A stretch of DNA of 64,000 nucleotides from NCBI RefSeq assembly GCF_001005725.1, contig NZ_LBIC01000018.1, forward strand, positions 1 through 64,000, written 5' to 3'. Shown piece after piece: positions 1 through 7,743 of the stretch (positions are counted from its first letter, which is position 1; every line of letters starts with the position of its first letter). The notes under the pieces were generated by a model that saw only the letters and a program-made list of their open reading frames with translations, searched no databases and was not told the origin of the DNA. The position numbers were made by a program, and so were the translations under genes. This DNA comes from Sphingobium chungbukense. GTDB lineage: Bacteria; Pseudomonadota; Alphaproteobacteria; Sphingomonadales; Sphingomonadaceae.

Positions 1-584
1 GACCAACTGCCTGTCAGTTCGGCCCCAACTGCAGCTTCGATCTCCGATCTCAGACCTTCCAATGCATGATCCTGCGCCGCGGCGGCAAGTCGCTCAAGCA
101 ACCGTGCCCCTGGCAAGACATACGAACGATCGTACAACCACCGACGCGCTTGACGTATCAAATCGGGCCTCGAGATCTGTGTCTCGGCTTGGCGTCGCAA
201 GAAGGCCGTCAGCATTCGCAGCACACCGTCTTCCGCAGACCGCCAGCCGATCGCTTCGGCAGCCAAGCGTTGATGCGCGAACAGCGTCATCCGGCGTCGA
301 TAGATTGCACGCAACGTTGCGATCTGTGGCGCTGGAATGCCGGCATGATTGGCAACGAACTCGAGGATTCCGGGCGGAATTCTTTCGAACGCGGCTAACG
401 GACGTCCGGTCATACGCAGGAATCCGATGTGCAGGAGCAGCCCTAAGCTGGTCAAAGGCCGCCGACGCGAAGAGACATATGGGAGCATATGCTCGGCCGG
501 CTGGAAAAAGTACTCGATCTGCGCATGGGTCAGTGAAGTGGGCAACGCGTCAACGCCCAGATATTGCTCTCGCCAGCTTTCCAT
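1..584 (-). CDS. tnpA: Tn3-family transposase TnpA, N-terminal part (runs off window)
   Basis: Reading the minus strand from the ATG at 584 gives 194 codons without a stop, continuing past the window edge. A strong ribosome site (AAGGAGA) lies just upstream. The protein begins MESWREQYLGVD and carries the N-terminal DUF4158 pattern of Tn3 transposases: an RRRPL segment, then IGFLRMTG, then a RAIYRRR stretch. The same arrangement is seen in the complete transposase at 56414-59332, but the two clearly differ in sequence, so they come from different Tn3 subgroups. The gene points away from the 38-bp terminal repeat at 727-764, as expected for the end of such a transposon. The catalytic DDE part lies outside the window, so intactness cannot be judged. 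Confidence 0.85.
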   Translation of the reverse strand, partial: MESWREQYLGVDALPTSLTHAQIEYFFQPAEHMLPYVSSRRRPLTSLGLLLHIGFLRMTGRPLAAFERIPPGILEFVANHAGIPAPQIATLRAIYRRRMTLFAHQRLAAEAIGWRSAEDGVLRMLTAFLRRQAETQISRPDLIRQARRWLYDRSYVLPGARLLERLAAAAQDHALEGLRSEIEAAVGAELTGSW

Positions 585-726
585 CGGCAGCTCTCCTTTG
601 CCGACAGACAAGGCTATGGGAATTCTTGCGGAGAGTCTTTGAAAACCTGAATGCCACACAACCCATTGATATTACGCGGAGCGGCAATGCGGCGTGTCGG
701 CAACATGCTGATTTATCACAACTATT

Positions 727-764
727 CTTACCGCTACTTTTGGCGAAAACGGTACGGGAACCCC
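727..764. repeat. Terminal inverted repeat of the Tn3-family transposon
   Basis: Read on the minus strand, these 38 bases start with GGGG and end with TAAG, the length and end signature of Tn3-family terminal repeats. They lie 142 bp upstream of the tnpA start and mark the outer edge of the element. Coding sequence of a TonB receptor resumes immediately outside, at 765. The other end of the transposon is beyond the window. Confidence 0.8.
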
Positions 765-1648
765 ATCTTGCAGGTACAATGCCGGTTCCCGGCGCTACCG
801 TGATGGGACAGGAGAAATTTACCAAGGTCACCTACAAGGCATCGCTGGATCATAAGATCAATGACGATGTCATGATCTACGCCTCGCAAAGCCGCGGATA
901 CAAGTCTGGCCTGTACAACACCCTTCCATTCCTGCCTACTGCCGCAAAGCCTGAGGTCCTCGACGCTAGCGAAGTGGGCTTCAAATCGGAGCTCTTGGAA
1001 AAGCGGCTTCGGCTCAACGGTGCGATATTCTACTATGATTTCAAGAATGCACAGTTTCAACAGTTTGACGGTCCTACTGTCACCATCATCAATGCGCCCT
1101 CAGCTCGGATTTATGGCGCTGAGCTGGAAGGCCAGGCGGCTGTTACCGATGGCTTGGTCCTGCGGTTCAGCGGCGGCTACCTGAACTCGAAATATAGGGA
1201 TTTCCCAAACGCGCAGACGCCGGTCATCAATACCAATAACAATCCCGCAACCGGTCCTGTGGGCGGGTATCAATATGGATACCAACCATTTGATGCTTCG
1301 GGCAATGACATGGTGCGAGTTCCCAAATGGACATTCAGCCTGGGTGCGAACTATAATCTGGAAACAGAACATGGGACTTTCAATTTTGATGCCAGCTGGG
1401 CATTTAATGACGGTTTTGCATGGGACGCTGACAATGAGCTTCGTCAGCCATCCTATTCGATAGTCGACGCTCAAATGAAGTACACTTTCCCCGGGGAAGG
1501 CCAGCGCTTCGCGATCCGTTTGTGGGCCAAGAACCTGACGAAGGAAAAATATTATGTCGCTCAGATTCAGAGCGATGGCCCGCGCGGCAGTTCGGCTATG
1601 CCGGGCGCCCCCCGCTCCTACGGCTTTGATTGGCTGCTTAAGCTCTAA
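765..1648 (+). pseudogene. TonB-dependent receptor, C-terminal fragment cut by Tn3
   Basis: About 290 codons encode the second half of an outer-membrane TonB-dependent receptor beta-barrel. Typical strands are visible: YASQSRGYKSG, EVGFKSELL, YGAELEGQA, an AKNLTKEKYY segment near the end, and a terminal aromatic-rich strand (SYGFDWLLKL). The signal peptide, plug domain and first barrel strands are missing. The reading frame begins exactly at the outer edge of the Tn3 terminal repeat, so the transposon insertion removed or separated the 5' part. Open frame upstream of 765 in the same phase lies inside the transposon and is not receptor sequence. The fragment cannot make a functional receptor. 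The family is well supported; the substrate is unknown. Confidence 0.85.
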
Positions 1649-1896
1649 AACATCCACCGCAAGAGTAAGAGCCAGTTTTGCGCTGGATATGGCGAACACG
1701 CTTGAATGGAGGGACTGATTCAACCATGGTCCGCAGCTGGAGTCCATCGGCGAAATTTCGTCTGCCGAAGCAGACAATCAACATTATACTGCTTTCGATA
1801 ACATCGATATAGCAGAGAAACTCTCCACTCGGCGGCTCCAGCAGCATCACAACTCTATCGCCTCAGCAGATGCTTCCAGATGACGTCATGCTGCAA

Positions 1897-2343
1897 TCAT
1901 GGTGCCGCTAATTTTACGGCTCTTGCAAAAGCTTGTGAGTCGAAGTGAGCGTGTTCAGTGCTTACCTTACCATTGACGAAAGTATCGATCAGAACCACCG
2001 GCCACGAGATATCGACACCCCCCTCCGGCGCGCCATCACCAATATATCGCGCCTTAACCGATAATTCACCTACAGCCGAGGTACTGTTAGCTATTATATT
2101 CACATATTCGACTTGAACGGTGCCGGGCACGAACTGCGCGTTATACATTTCTAGATATTCACGAAAATCTTTCTTTCCACGGACAGGGCGATCGATAAAC
2201 GGAATGTCTATATATTCCATCTCTTCATTGTAGAGCGTCAAGAGCTCATCCAGATCATTTCGCGCCCAAGCATCAACCTGCTTCCTGAGCAAGGCCTCGT
2301 TGTCACGCGAAAGCCGAGTTTCGACCGGATCCTGCATGGTCAT
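1897..2343 (-). CDS. SnoaL-like / NTF2-fold protein
   Basis: A 148-residue protein with the cone-shaped SnoaL/NTF2 fold pattern: an N-terminal helix (LLRKQVDAWARNDLDELL), a central block around EYIDIPF, and a C-terminal strand ending in STEHAHFDSQAF. Family members act as cyclases, isomerases, hydratases or plain ligand binders, so no reaction can be named. Its ATG overlaps the TGA of the upstream NmrA-like gene by four bases (ATGA), showing translational coupling in a two-gene operon. A second ATG two codons in is an alternative start. The nearby NAD(P)-binding partner suggests a joint role on a small organic substrate, but this is inference. Confidence 0.7.
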   Translation of the reverse strand: MTMQDPVETRLSRDNEALLRKQVDAWARNDLDELLTLYNEEMEYIDIPFIDRPVRGKKDFREYLEMYNAQFVPGTVQVEYVNIIANSTSAVGELSVKARYIGDGAPEGGVDISWPVVLIDTFVNGKVSTEHAHFDSQAFARAVKLAAP

Positions 2344-3206
2344 TGTCCGGCAACGCGCTGCAGCAAAGGCGCGTGCTCAGTCAGGAAAGCGTCAAGAGTG
2401 CGGGGCTCGCGTCCTGTTATAAGCGCAACTTGATCGGCGACCGAAGCGGTATCTCCCTTCATTATGCTGCGTCCGATATTTGAGAAATACTCAATGAAAC
2501 CTTCGGATGCACCTGATTTCCGAAGCCGCTCTTCTGCCGCCTGGGTCGTCTCCTCGACAGGCTGGATGACCGTCCCGGTCACAGCCGCTATGCGATCCGT
2601 GAGTTGCGCGAGGGTGAATGCATCAGGGCCGGTAAGCGTGAGCGCTTGCTTGTCATAATCCGCACCAAGCAGAACCTCGACGGCCACGGCAGCTATATCC
2701 CTCGCGTCGATCCAGGCCGTTGCGGCGCCCCCGGTCGTCATCACGATGACCCCGTCTCGACGGATCAGATCTCCAAAAAAGCGCTCATCGACGAGGTCTT
2801 GCATGAACCAGTTTGGACGCAATATGGTGTAGGTTAAACCGCTCTGTTCGACCACTCTCTCAACTTTTAATTCATCGGCATCGTCCGTGCGTGTTTCCGC
2901 CGCTATTTCCGAGAGAAGTACGATCTTGATGACGCCGAAACTCTTAGCCAACTCGACGAAATCGAAGATGATTTGCGTTACCTCGGGCGACTCTGGTTTG
3001 ACGAGATAGACGGCATCAGTGCCGTCCAGTGCAGCATCCCAAGTCGATCGGTTCTCCCAATCGAACAATATTGGCACGACGTTGCCCTGCGTGACCAATG
3101 AAGGGTTTCTTGATGCGGCCTTGACCGACGCTCCGCGCTCCGCGAGGCGTTCGACCACATAACGCCCGGTCGTTCCTGTCGCTTTGGTAACCAAAACATC
3201 GCGCAT
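2340..3206 (-). CDS. NmrA-like NAD(P)-binding protein (atypical SDR)
   Basis: 288 residues starting MRDVLVTKATGTTGRYV, an N-terminal Rossmann strand with a glycine-rich turn typical of the NmrA/atypical short-chain dehydrogenase group (quinone oxidoreductase 2-like). Further family landmarks are FDWENRSTWDAAL, LTYTILRPNWFMQ and ARDIAAVAV. The start at 3206 is preferred over an upstream one at 3236 because CAGGAG sits seven bases before it. The protein may reduce a quinone or ketone or act as a redox sensor; the sequence does not decide. It is the first gene of a pair with the SnoaL-like gene. Confidence 0.7.
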   Translation of the reverse strand: MRDVLVTKATGTTGRYVVERLAERGASVKAASRNPSLVTQGNVVPILFDWENRSTWDAALDGTDAVYLVKPESPEVTQIIFDFVELAKSFGVIKIVLLSEIAAETRTDDADELKVERVVEQSGLTYTILRPNWFMQDLVDERFFGDLIRRDGVIVMTTGGAATAWIDARDIAAVAVEVLLGADYDKQALTLTGPDAFTLAQLTDRIAAVTGTVIQPVEETTQAAEERLRKSGASEGFIEYFSNIGRSIMKGDTASVADQVALITGREPRTLDAFLTEHAPLLQRVAGQ

Positions 3207-3340
3207 TCCCAACTCCTGTTTTAGGTTATTATGCAAAGCGGCCGTATAAATCTTTTATGATAGTCCCAAAGTTATATCTAAACCTTGAGAAATTCATACC
3301 AACGTCAGCGAAATGGAGTTTGATTATACTAAATAAATGA

Positions 3341-3377
3341 CTTCTTTCTCGCTGATTGTTCGTCAGCGAGAAAGAAG
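3341..3377 (-). terminator. Hairpin terminator after the TonB receptor
   Basis: A perfect 15-bp stem (CTTCTTTCTCGCTGA and its complement) with a 7-base loop lies 33 bp past the receptor stop codon. In the minus direction the stem is followed by a T-rich tract (TCATTTATTTAG), fitting an intrinsic terminator. It separates the receptor from the NmrA-like pair. Confidence 0.65.
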
Positions 3378-3409
3378 TACAAAAAAGTCAAACTGGCATC
3401 TTTTGAAGA

Positions 3410-5695
3410 TCAGAAGCGGAAAGTGACATCCGCACTGTAGGTACGCGGTGTACCACGGATCAGGTAATCCAATCCTACAAACCGCAGGCCCAAACCGTAG
3501 GTAAAATACTTCTCGTTGAAGATGTTCTTTACGCCTGCACCCACCGCAAAACGCTTGGCGTTATATGCAATGCGACCGTTGGCTACCCAGTAGCCTGGTT
3601 GAGACAGCGTTCGGGTCTGAGCGATGTCATAATAGACACGCGAAGTATATGCACCGTCGAGACTGAGGTCGACGGTAGCGTCGTTGATTTCGGCGAGCAC
3701 GAAATCGCCGCTGAGGTTGAGGCTGAACTTTGCGGCATTGGATATCTGATTTCCTGAGACGTCGATGCCGCTCGTACCCGTAACTGTCGCATTGTTCCGG
3801 TATTTTGGATCCAACACGCCGACGCCGACGCCAAGCGTCACCCGATCCATCGGCCGCGCGGTGATATCAGCTTCGAACCCGCGAACGCGCGCGGCGCTGA
3901 TCGAACGGAGCGGAAATAGCCCGCCCGCCTCGGTCACGACAACTTGCTGATTTGCGTAATCGGTCTGGAACACAGTACCGTTGATGGTCAGCGCACGGTC
4001 GAGAAGCGTGGACTTAAACCCGGCCTCATAAGTCCGCGCAGTTTCAGGCGGCGCGAACGTGATTTCGGAGGGATCGCTGAAGGCCTGCGCGTTCACGGCG
4101 CCGCTGCGATACCCTTCGCGCATTGAAGCGTAAAGCAGGATATTTTGCGTAGGCTTCCAATTTACGCCAACTTCGAAACTCGTATTGTTGAAGGTGCGGC
4201 GATCAGAATAATTGCTGATCGATTGAATGGCTACGGGATCTACATTGTCACCCAGGAATGCGTTGAAATTAGAGACAGCGACCTTATCCCGGCTGAAACG
4301 GACACCCCCATATGCGGAAAGCGTGTCGGTTACCTCATAGTCAGCACGAAAATAAGCGGCATAGCTGTTGCGCTTCTGGTTGAAGCTGTTCGACTGGATA
4401 AAGCCGGTTCCAGTGGGCGTGAAGCCGAAGCTACATACGGCACCGCAACCCGGATCCGTCAGGAGTGAATAGTTGAAGCCTGCATTTACCGAGTCATAAG
4501 TATAGAGGAGGCCGGCCTGGACGTTTAGGGGGCCATCAAAGGAGGTGGCCAGCCGCAGGTCCTGGACGAACTGCTTCATGTTCTTGCCGAAGGTGACGAT
4601 CGGATCATCCGCCTCGATGACGAGACCGTCATCATCTCCGGTATCAACCCACCTGCCCCAGTCATAGGTCGTCACGGAGGTGAGCTTCAGGTTGTCGGAT
4701 GCTTCCCAATTCATGATCAGGTTGAGCCCGTCGCTGCGGATATCACGCTCGGGCGCGCGATTGACGGCAGTTTCGAAGAAACCCAGACCATCGCGGTTAG
4801 ACCCCGGAAGGTTGGACAGATTGTTACCGGGAAAGATGATTTGGGGATCGTTGAAGTTGATGTTGCCCGCAAACGGCGCGTAATTGCGGCCGCCGCTTCT
4901 CATGTGGTTGAAACGGAGCGTCGCCTCGAATGTGTCCGAAGGTTCAAACTGAAGCGCGCCGCGGAAGGCAAAAACATCCGTCTGGTCGAGGTCGCCAAGG
5001 CCAGGCGTAACATTCTTGAGAACACCTGTATCGTGCACATAGAGCGCTGCAACGCGCATCGACAGCACATTGTCGATCAAGGGGACCTGCAAAGCCCCTT
5101 GCAGTCGAACACGATTGAAGTTGCCGTAGCTGCCCGTCACATATCCTTCGGTGGAAAAGCCCGGTTTTTTCGTGACGATATTGACAGCACCGCCGGTCGC
5201 ATTCTTGCCGTAGAGCGTGCCCTGCGGGCCGCGCAACACCTCGACGCGCTCGACATCGAAAAGAGGCATGGTTTCGAATGTCGACAGGCCGCGGATGCCT
5301 TCGTCGATGTAGATCGCGATCGGCTTGCTCTGGTTAGCGGAATAGTCGGTCGAGGAAATGCCGCGGATGACGAAGTTGGGCGGGCCACCTTCACCGAATG
5401 GATAGTTGACCTGCGAATTAGGAGACAGCTGAATGAGATCGGAGATCTGCACCGCCTGACGCTTCTCAAGCGCCTCCCCGCCAAAGGCAGCAATGGCGAC
5501 TGGAACGTCTTGAAGGCGCTGTTCGCGCCGCATCGCCGTAACAACGATATCGCCATTGCCCCTTGCGGAAGCGGCGCTCGGTTCAGGCTGGACCTGATCC
5601 TGTGCATAAGCAGTAGCAGAGACTACCAGCGGCAGCGAAGCAAGCGAAATCGCCAGTGCGGTATGAGCAGAACCGCGGGTGATGCGAGCAATCAT
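3410..5695 (-). CDS. TonB-dependent outer-membrane receptor
   Basis: 761 residues from the ATG at 5695, which has GGGAGAAG just upstream. An open frame extends further upstream, but the signal peptide (MIARITRG, hydrophobic core, cleavage near AYAQ) fixes the start. Next come a TonB-box-like stretch (GDIVVTAMRRE), the plug domain (QDVPVAIAAFGGEALEK, VEVLRGPQGTLYGKNATGGAVN) and a full 22-strand-type barrel ending in a terminal phenylalanine (SADVTFRF). The family imports siderophores, vitamins, sugars or aromatics across the outer membrane using TonB energy. Sphingomonads carry many and the substrate cannot be read from sequence. The nearest genes are an NmrA-like enzyme and a SnoaL-like protein, which gives a weak hint at an organic substrate. 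Confidence 0.9.
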   Translation of the reverse strand: MIARITRGSAHTALAISLASLPLVVSATAYAQDQVQPEPSAASARGNGDIVVTAMRREQRLQDVPVAIAAFGGEALEKRQAVQISDLIQLSPNSQVNYPFGEGGPPNFVIRGISSTDYSANQSKPIAIYIDEGIRGLSTFETMPLFDVERVEVLRGPQGTLYGKNATGGAVNIVTKKPGFSTEGYVTGSYGNFNRVRLQGALQVPLIDNVLSMRVAALYVHDTGVLKNVTPGLGDLDQTDVFAFRGALQFEPSDTFEATLRFNHMRSGGRNYAPFAGNINFNDPQIIFPGNNLSNLPGSNRDGLGFFETAVNRAPERDIRSDGLNLIMNWEASDNLKLTSVTTYDWGRWVDTGDDDGLVIEADDPIVTFGKNMKQFVQDLRLATSFDGPLNVQAGLLYTYDSVNAGFNYSLLTDPGCGAVCSFGFTPTGTGFIQSNSFNQKRNSYAAYFRADYEVTDTLSAYGGVRFSRDKVAVSNFNAFLGDNVDPVAIQSISNYSDRRTFNNTSFEVGVNWKPTQNILLYASMREGYRSGAVNAQAFSDPSEITFAPPETARTYEAGFKSTLLDRALTINGTVFQTDYANQQVVVTEAGGLFPLRSISAARVRGFEADITARPMDRVTLGVGVGVLDPKYRNNATVTGTSGIDVSGNQISNAAKFSLNLSGDFVLAEINDATVDLSLDGAYTSRVYYDIAQTRTLSQPGYWVANGRIAYNAKRFAVGAGVKNIFNEKYFTYGLGLRFVGLDYLIRGTPRTYSADVTFRF

Positions 5696-6628
5696 ATACT
5701 TCTCCCTTTCATTATACGTCCTCTGCATAGCGAGAGTGCATTTCGCCGAAGGCACTTCCCGTTCGCGTCGACCAAGGCGCCCCCTCAGCACCTGCGAACC
5801 GCCACTGCTTCTCCTCGCGCCGAACGGAATTCTGCTTAAGCGGAGTCGACCGAGCAACATGCAGTAATTACGTTGTCGCATAATTAATGGCATTGTCAAC
5901 GCCCATTAGAGCTGGGCAGGGCACTCGCCTCGCAGCAAATGGATCAGCCGACCCTTTCCCGACGATTATCTTTTTATATTCAAATAGATAGCGTATGTTC
6001 CAAGGTTATAATGAAACACTCACAACACCAATTTCATAGCTCTTCCGAAAATAAACAGCCGAATAAATTAGTGGCCATGGGAGCAAATTTCGGCGGCGGC
6101 GAAGCGCAACCGCTCATCTTATCCTCGACAATGAAAAATTCGACTAAATCGGGCTCGGGTATGCGTTGCGCAGGCGCCACCAGCTTCACAAGGGGACAAG
6201 CAATAACGGCCGAAGATTGCGAAACAGGCGTTTCCCAGGCCGACCTTCCGGACAAGACCACGAACAATACGAGATAAGACTCGTCGCGCACAACACAATC
6301 ATTGCCGCCCCCATTGCCGACAGTTGCGAGTGGACCGGTATTGTAGGCGATATTATTAAACCAAATTCAGGATATCTGCAACTCCTCGCCATGCAGGGGG
6401 CAAGCATCGCCCCATTTTTTCGCGTGTTTGCCGAGCATCGCGGTCGGTAGCAATTTTGTGTTCGACGACGCTGAACGATCAATTTTCGACTTTGTCGAAG
6501 CGCCCGCCAAAAAAGTGGCAATGCTACAAAGATGGATGATCACTCTTCCAATGATCGCTTCTCAATGGATATTTTCATCCTTCACCAAAGTCGGTGAGAA
6601 GAATCCATTTTCGAACGCGACCTTACTA
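5696..6628. other. Region without a recognisable gene
   Basis: This 0.93-kb stretch lies upstream of the TonB receptor and downstream of the EF-hand gene. The first part, near 5700-5935, must hold the receptor promoter. Several short open frames occur on both strands (for example 6034-6291 minus and 6166-6450 plus). None has a convincing ribosome site together with a recognisable family pattern, so I call no gene. Confidence 0.5.
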
Positions 6629-6994
6629 TTACTTGGAAGCTGGTGCAGCTCCTATTCGGGCCGCGGCTTTGCCAAACTTCAACTCACGGGCGGAAAGCTT
6701 TCCGTCGCGCGTTGCATCAAGGGTCGACGGCGGGAAAGCAGCCAGTTCCCGGAAAGTGATGAAGCCGTTCCGGTTACGGTCCAGCTTTTGGAAGTTGGCT
6801 TTCGGCAGACTCTGCATTCGCCATTCCGCCAACGATATTCGCCTGTCCTGATCTGCGTCCACCTTGGCTAAAAGCTTCCGGGCCGCGATAGGGGACGAAG
6901 ATGGGGGACCGTTGGCAAACGCAGTTGGGGCCGAAATCGCAAGGAGAAGCGCGCCGACGAGGAATGAACAGGGCTTTAAAGCTCGAATGATCAT
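6629..6994 (-). CDS. Secreted EF-hand calcium-binding protein
   Basis: 121 residues with a signal peptide (hydrophobic core LVGALLLAISAPTAFA) and three EF-hand-like loops: DADQDRRISLAEW near residue 46, DRNRNGFITFREL near 72 and DATRDGKLSARELK near 93. The first two match the D-x-D-x-[DN]-G pattern closely apart from an R at the usual glycine of the first. AGGAGGT lies upstream of the ATG at 6994. Small periplasmic EF-hand proteins are common in sphingomonads and are taken as calcium binders; no specific partner is visible here. It is transcribed away from the molybdenum hydroxylase genes that begin at 7278. Confidence 0.8.
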   Translation of the reverse strand: MIIRALKPCSFLVGALLLAISAPTAFANGPPSSSPIAARKLLAKVDADQDRRISLAEWRMQSLPKANFQKLDRNRNGFITFRELAAFPPSTLDATRDGKLSARELKFGKAAARIGAAPASK

Positions 6995-7277
6995 GCGCCT
7001 GACCTCCTGTCGCTAGACATATCATCAACGTGCGACAAGGCAGATGGAGCCCTCAATTTCACAAGAAAATTCCGGCGGGCGAGGCGCGCGGACAACCGAC
7101 CCAAAGCACTCCTACGGCGTTGCGGTGCGGATCTCCTGAATGGTGTAGGCCCTGCTTGGGTCAGGCGGGCTGCACCAATTCAGCGTATGGATAATTATAT
7201 TGACGCCCCGGCTTCCGCGTGCTCAAAAGGATTGCCAATTTACCGCGGTCGGCAGTGTATGCCAGATGGGCAGTATA

Positions 7278-7736
7278 ATGATGAGGATTGAGCTGAAGAT
7301 TAATGGGTCGACCATGTCCGCCGAGGTCGACGATGATACGCCACTACTCTGGGTGCTCCGTGACACGTTGAAGCTCAAAGGTACGAAATATGGCTGTGGC
7401 ATCGGCCAGTGCGGCGCCTGCACGGTCATAGTGGACGGCCAGACCGCCCGATCTTGCTCTTTGGCTGCGACGGCCGCGGTCGGGCTCGAAGTAACCACGA
7501 TTGAGGGGCTTTCGGCCAATGGCGACCAGTTTGTACAGAAAGCTTGGCAGGATATTCGTGTTCCACAGTGCGGATATTGCCAGTCCGGCATGATAATGGC
7601 AGCCACCGCACTTCTCGGAAAGAAACTTTTCCCTACGGACGAAGACATCGATCGCGAGATCACGAACATCTGCCGGTGCGGGACCTATGATCGCATACGC
7701 GCCGCGATCCACGCGGCCGCGAACGGGCGCACGTGA
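7278..7736 (+). CDS. Molybdenum hydroxylase small subunit, 2x[2Fe-2S] (IorA/NdhA-type)
   Basis: About 152 residues, the usual length for the iron-sulfur subunit of two-subunit xanthine-oxidase-family hydroxylases. The N-terminal plant-type [2Fe-2S] site reads [11 protein letters not shown] near residue 43; the C-terminal site reads QCGYCQSGM near 104 and [10 protein letters not shown] near 137. The start is uncertain: ATG codons at 7266, 7278 and 7281 are possible, and I favour 7278/7281 because the domain begins directly with RIELKING. The subunit passes electrons from the molybdenum subunit encoded 7 bp downstream. Relatives hydroxylate N-heterocycles (isoquinoline, nicotinate, nicotine) at the carbon next to nitrogen. 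With pyridine catabolism genes next door, a pyridine-ring substrate is likely. Confidence 0.88.
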   Translation: MMRIELKINGSTMSAEVDDDTPLLWVLRDTLKLKGTKYGCGIGQCGACTVIVDGQTARSCSLAATAAVGLEVTTIEGLSANGDQFVQKAWQDIRVPQCGYCQSGMIMAATALLGKKLFPTDEDIDREITNICRCGTYDRIRAAIHAAANGRT

Positions 7737-7743
7737 AGAAGCC

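Noticed and set aside
62-1648. A single 528-codon plus-strand gene from 62 to 1648
   Set aside because: Only the part after 765 is receptor sequence; 62-764 lies within the transposon and is antisense to tnpA.
6034-6521. Overlapping minus-strand frames as genes
   Set aside because: No family resemblance or usable ribosome sites; composition looks like chance frames.
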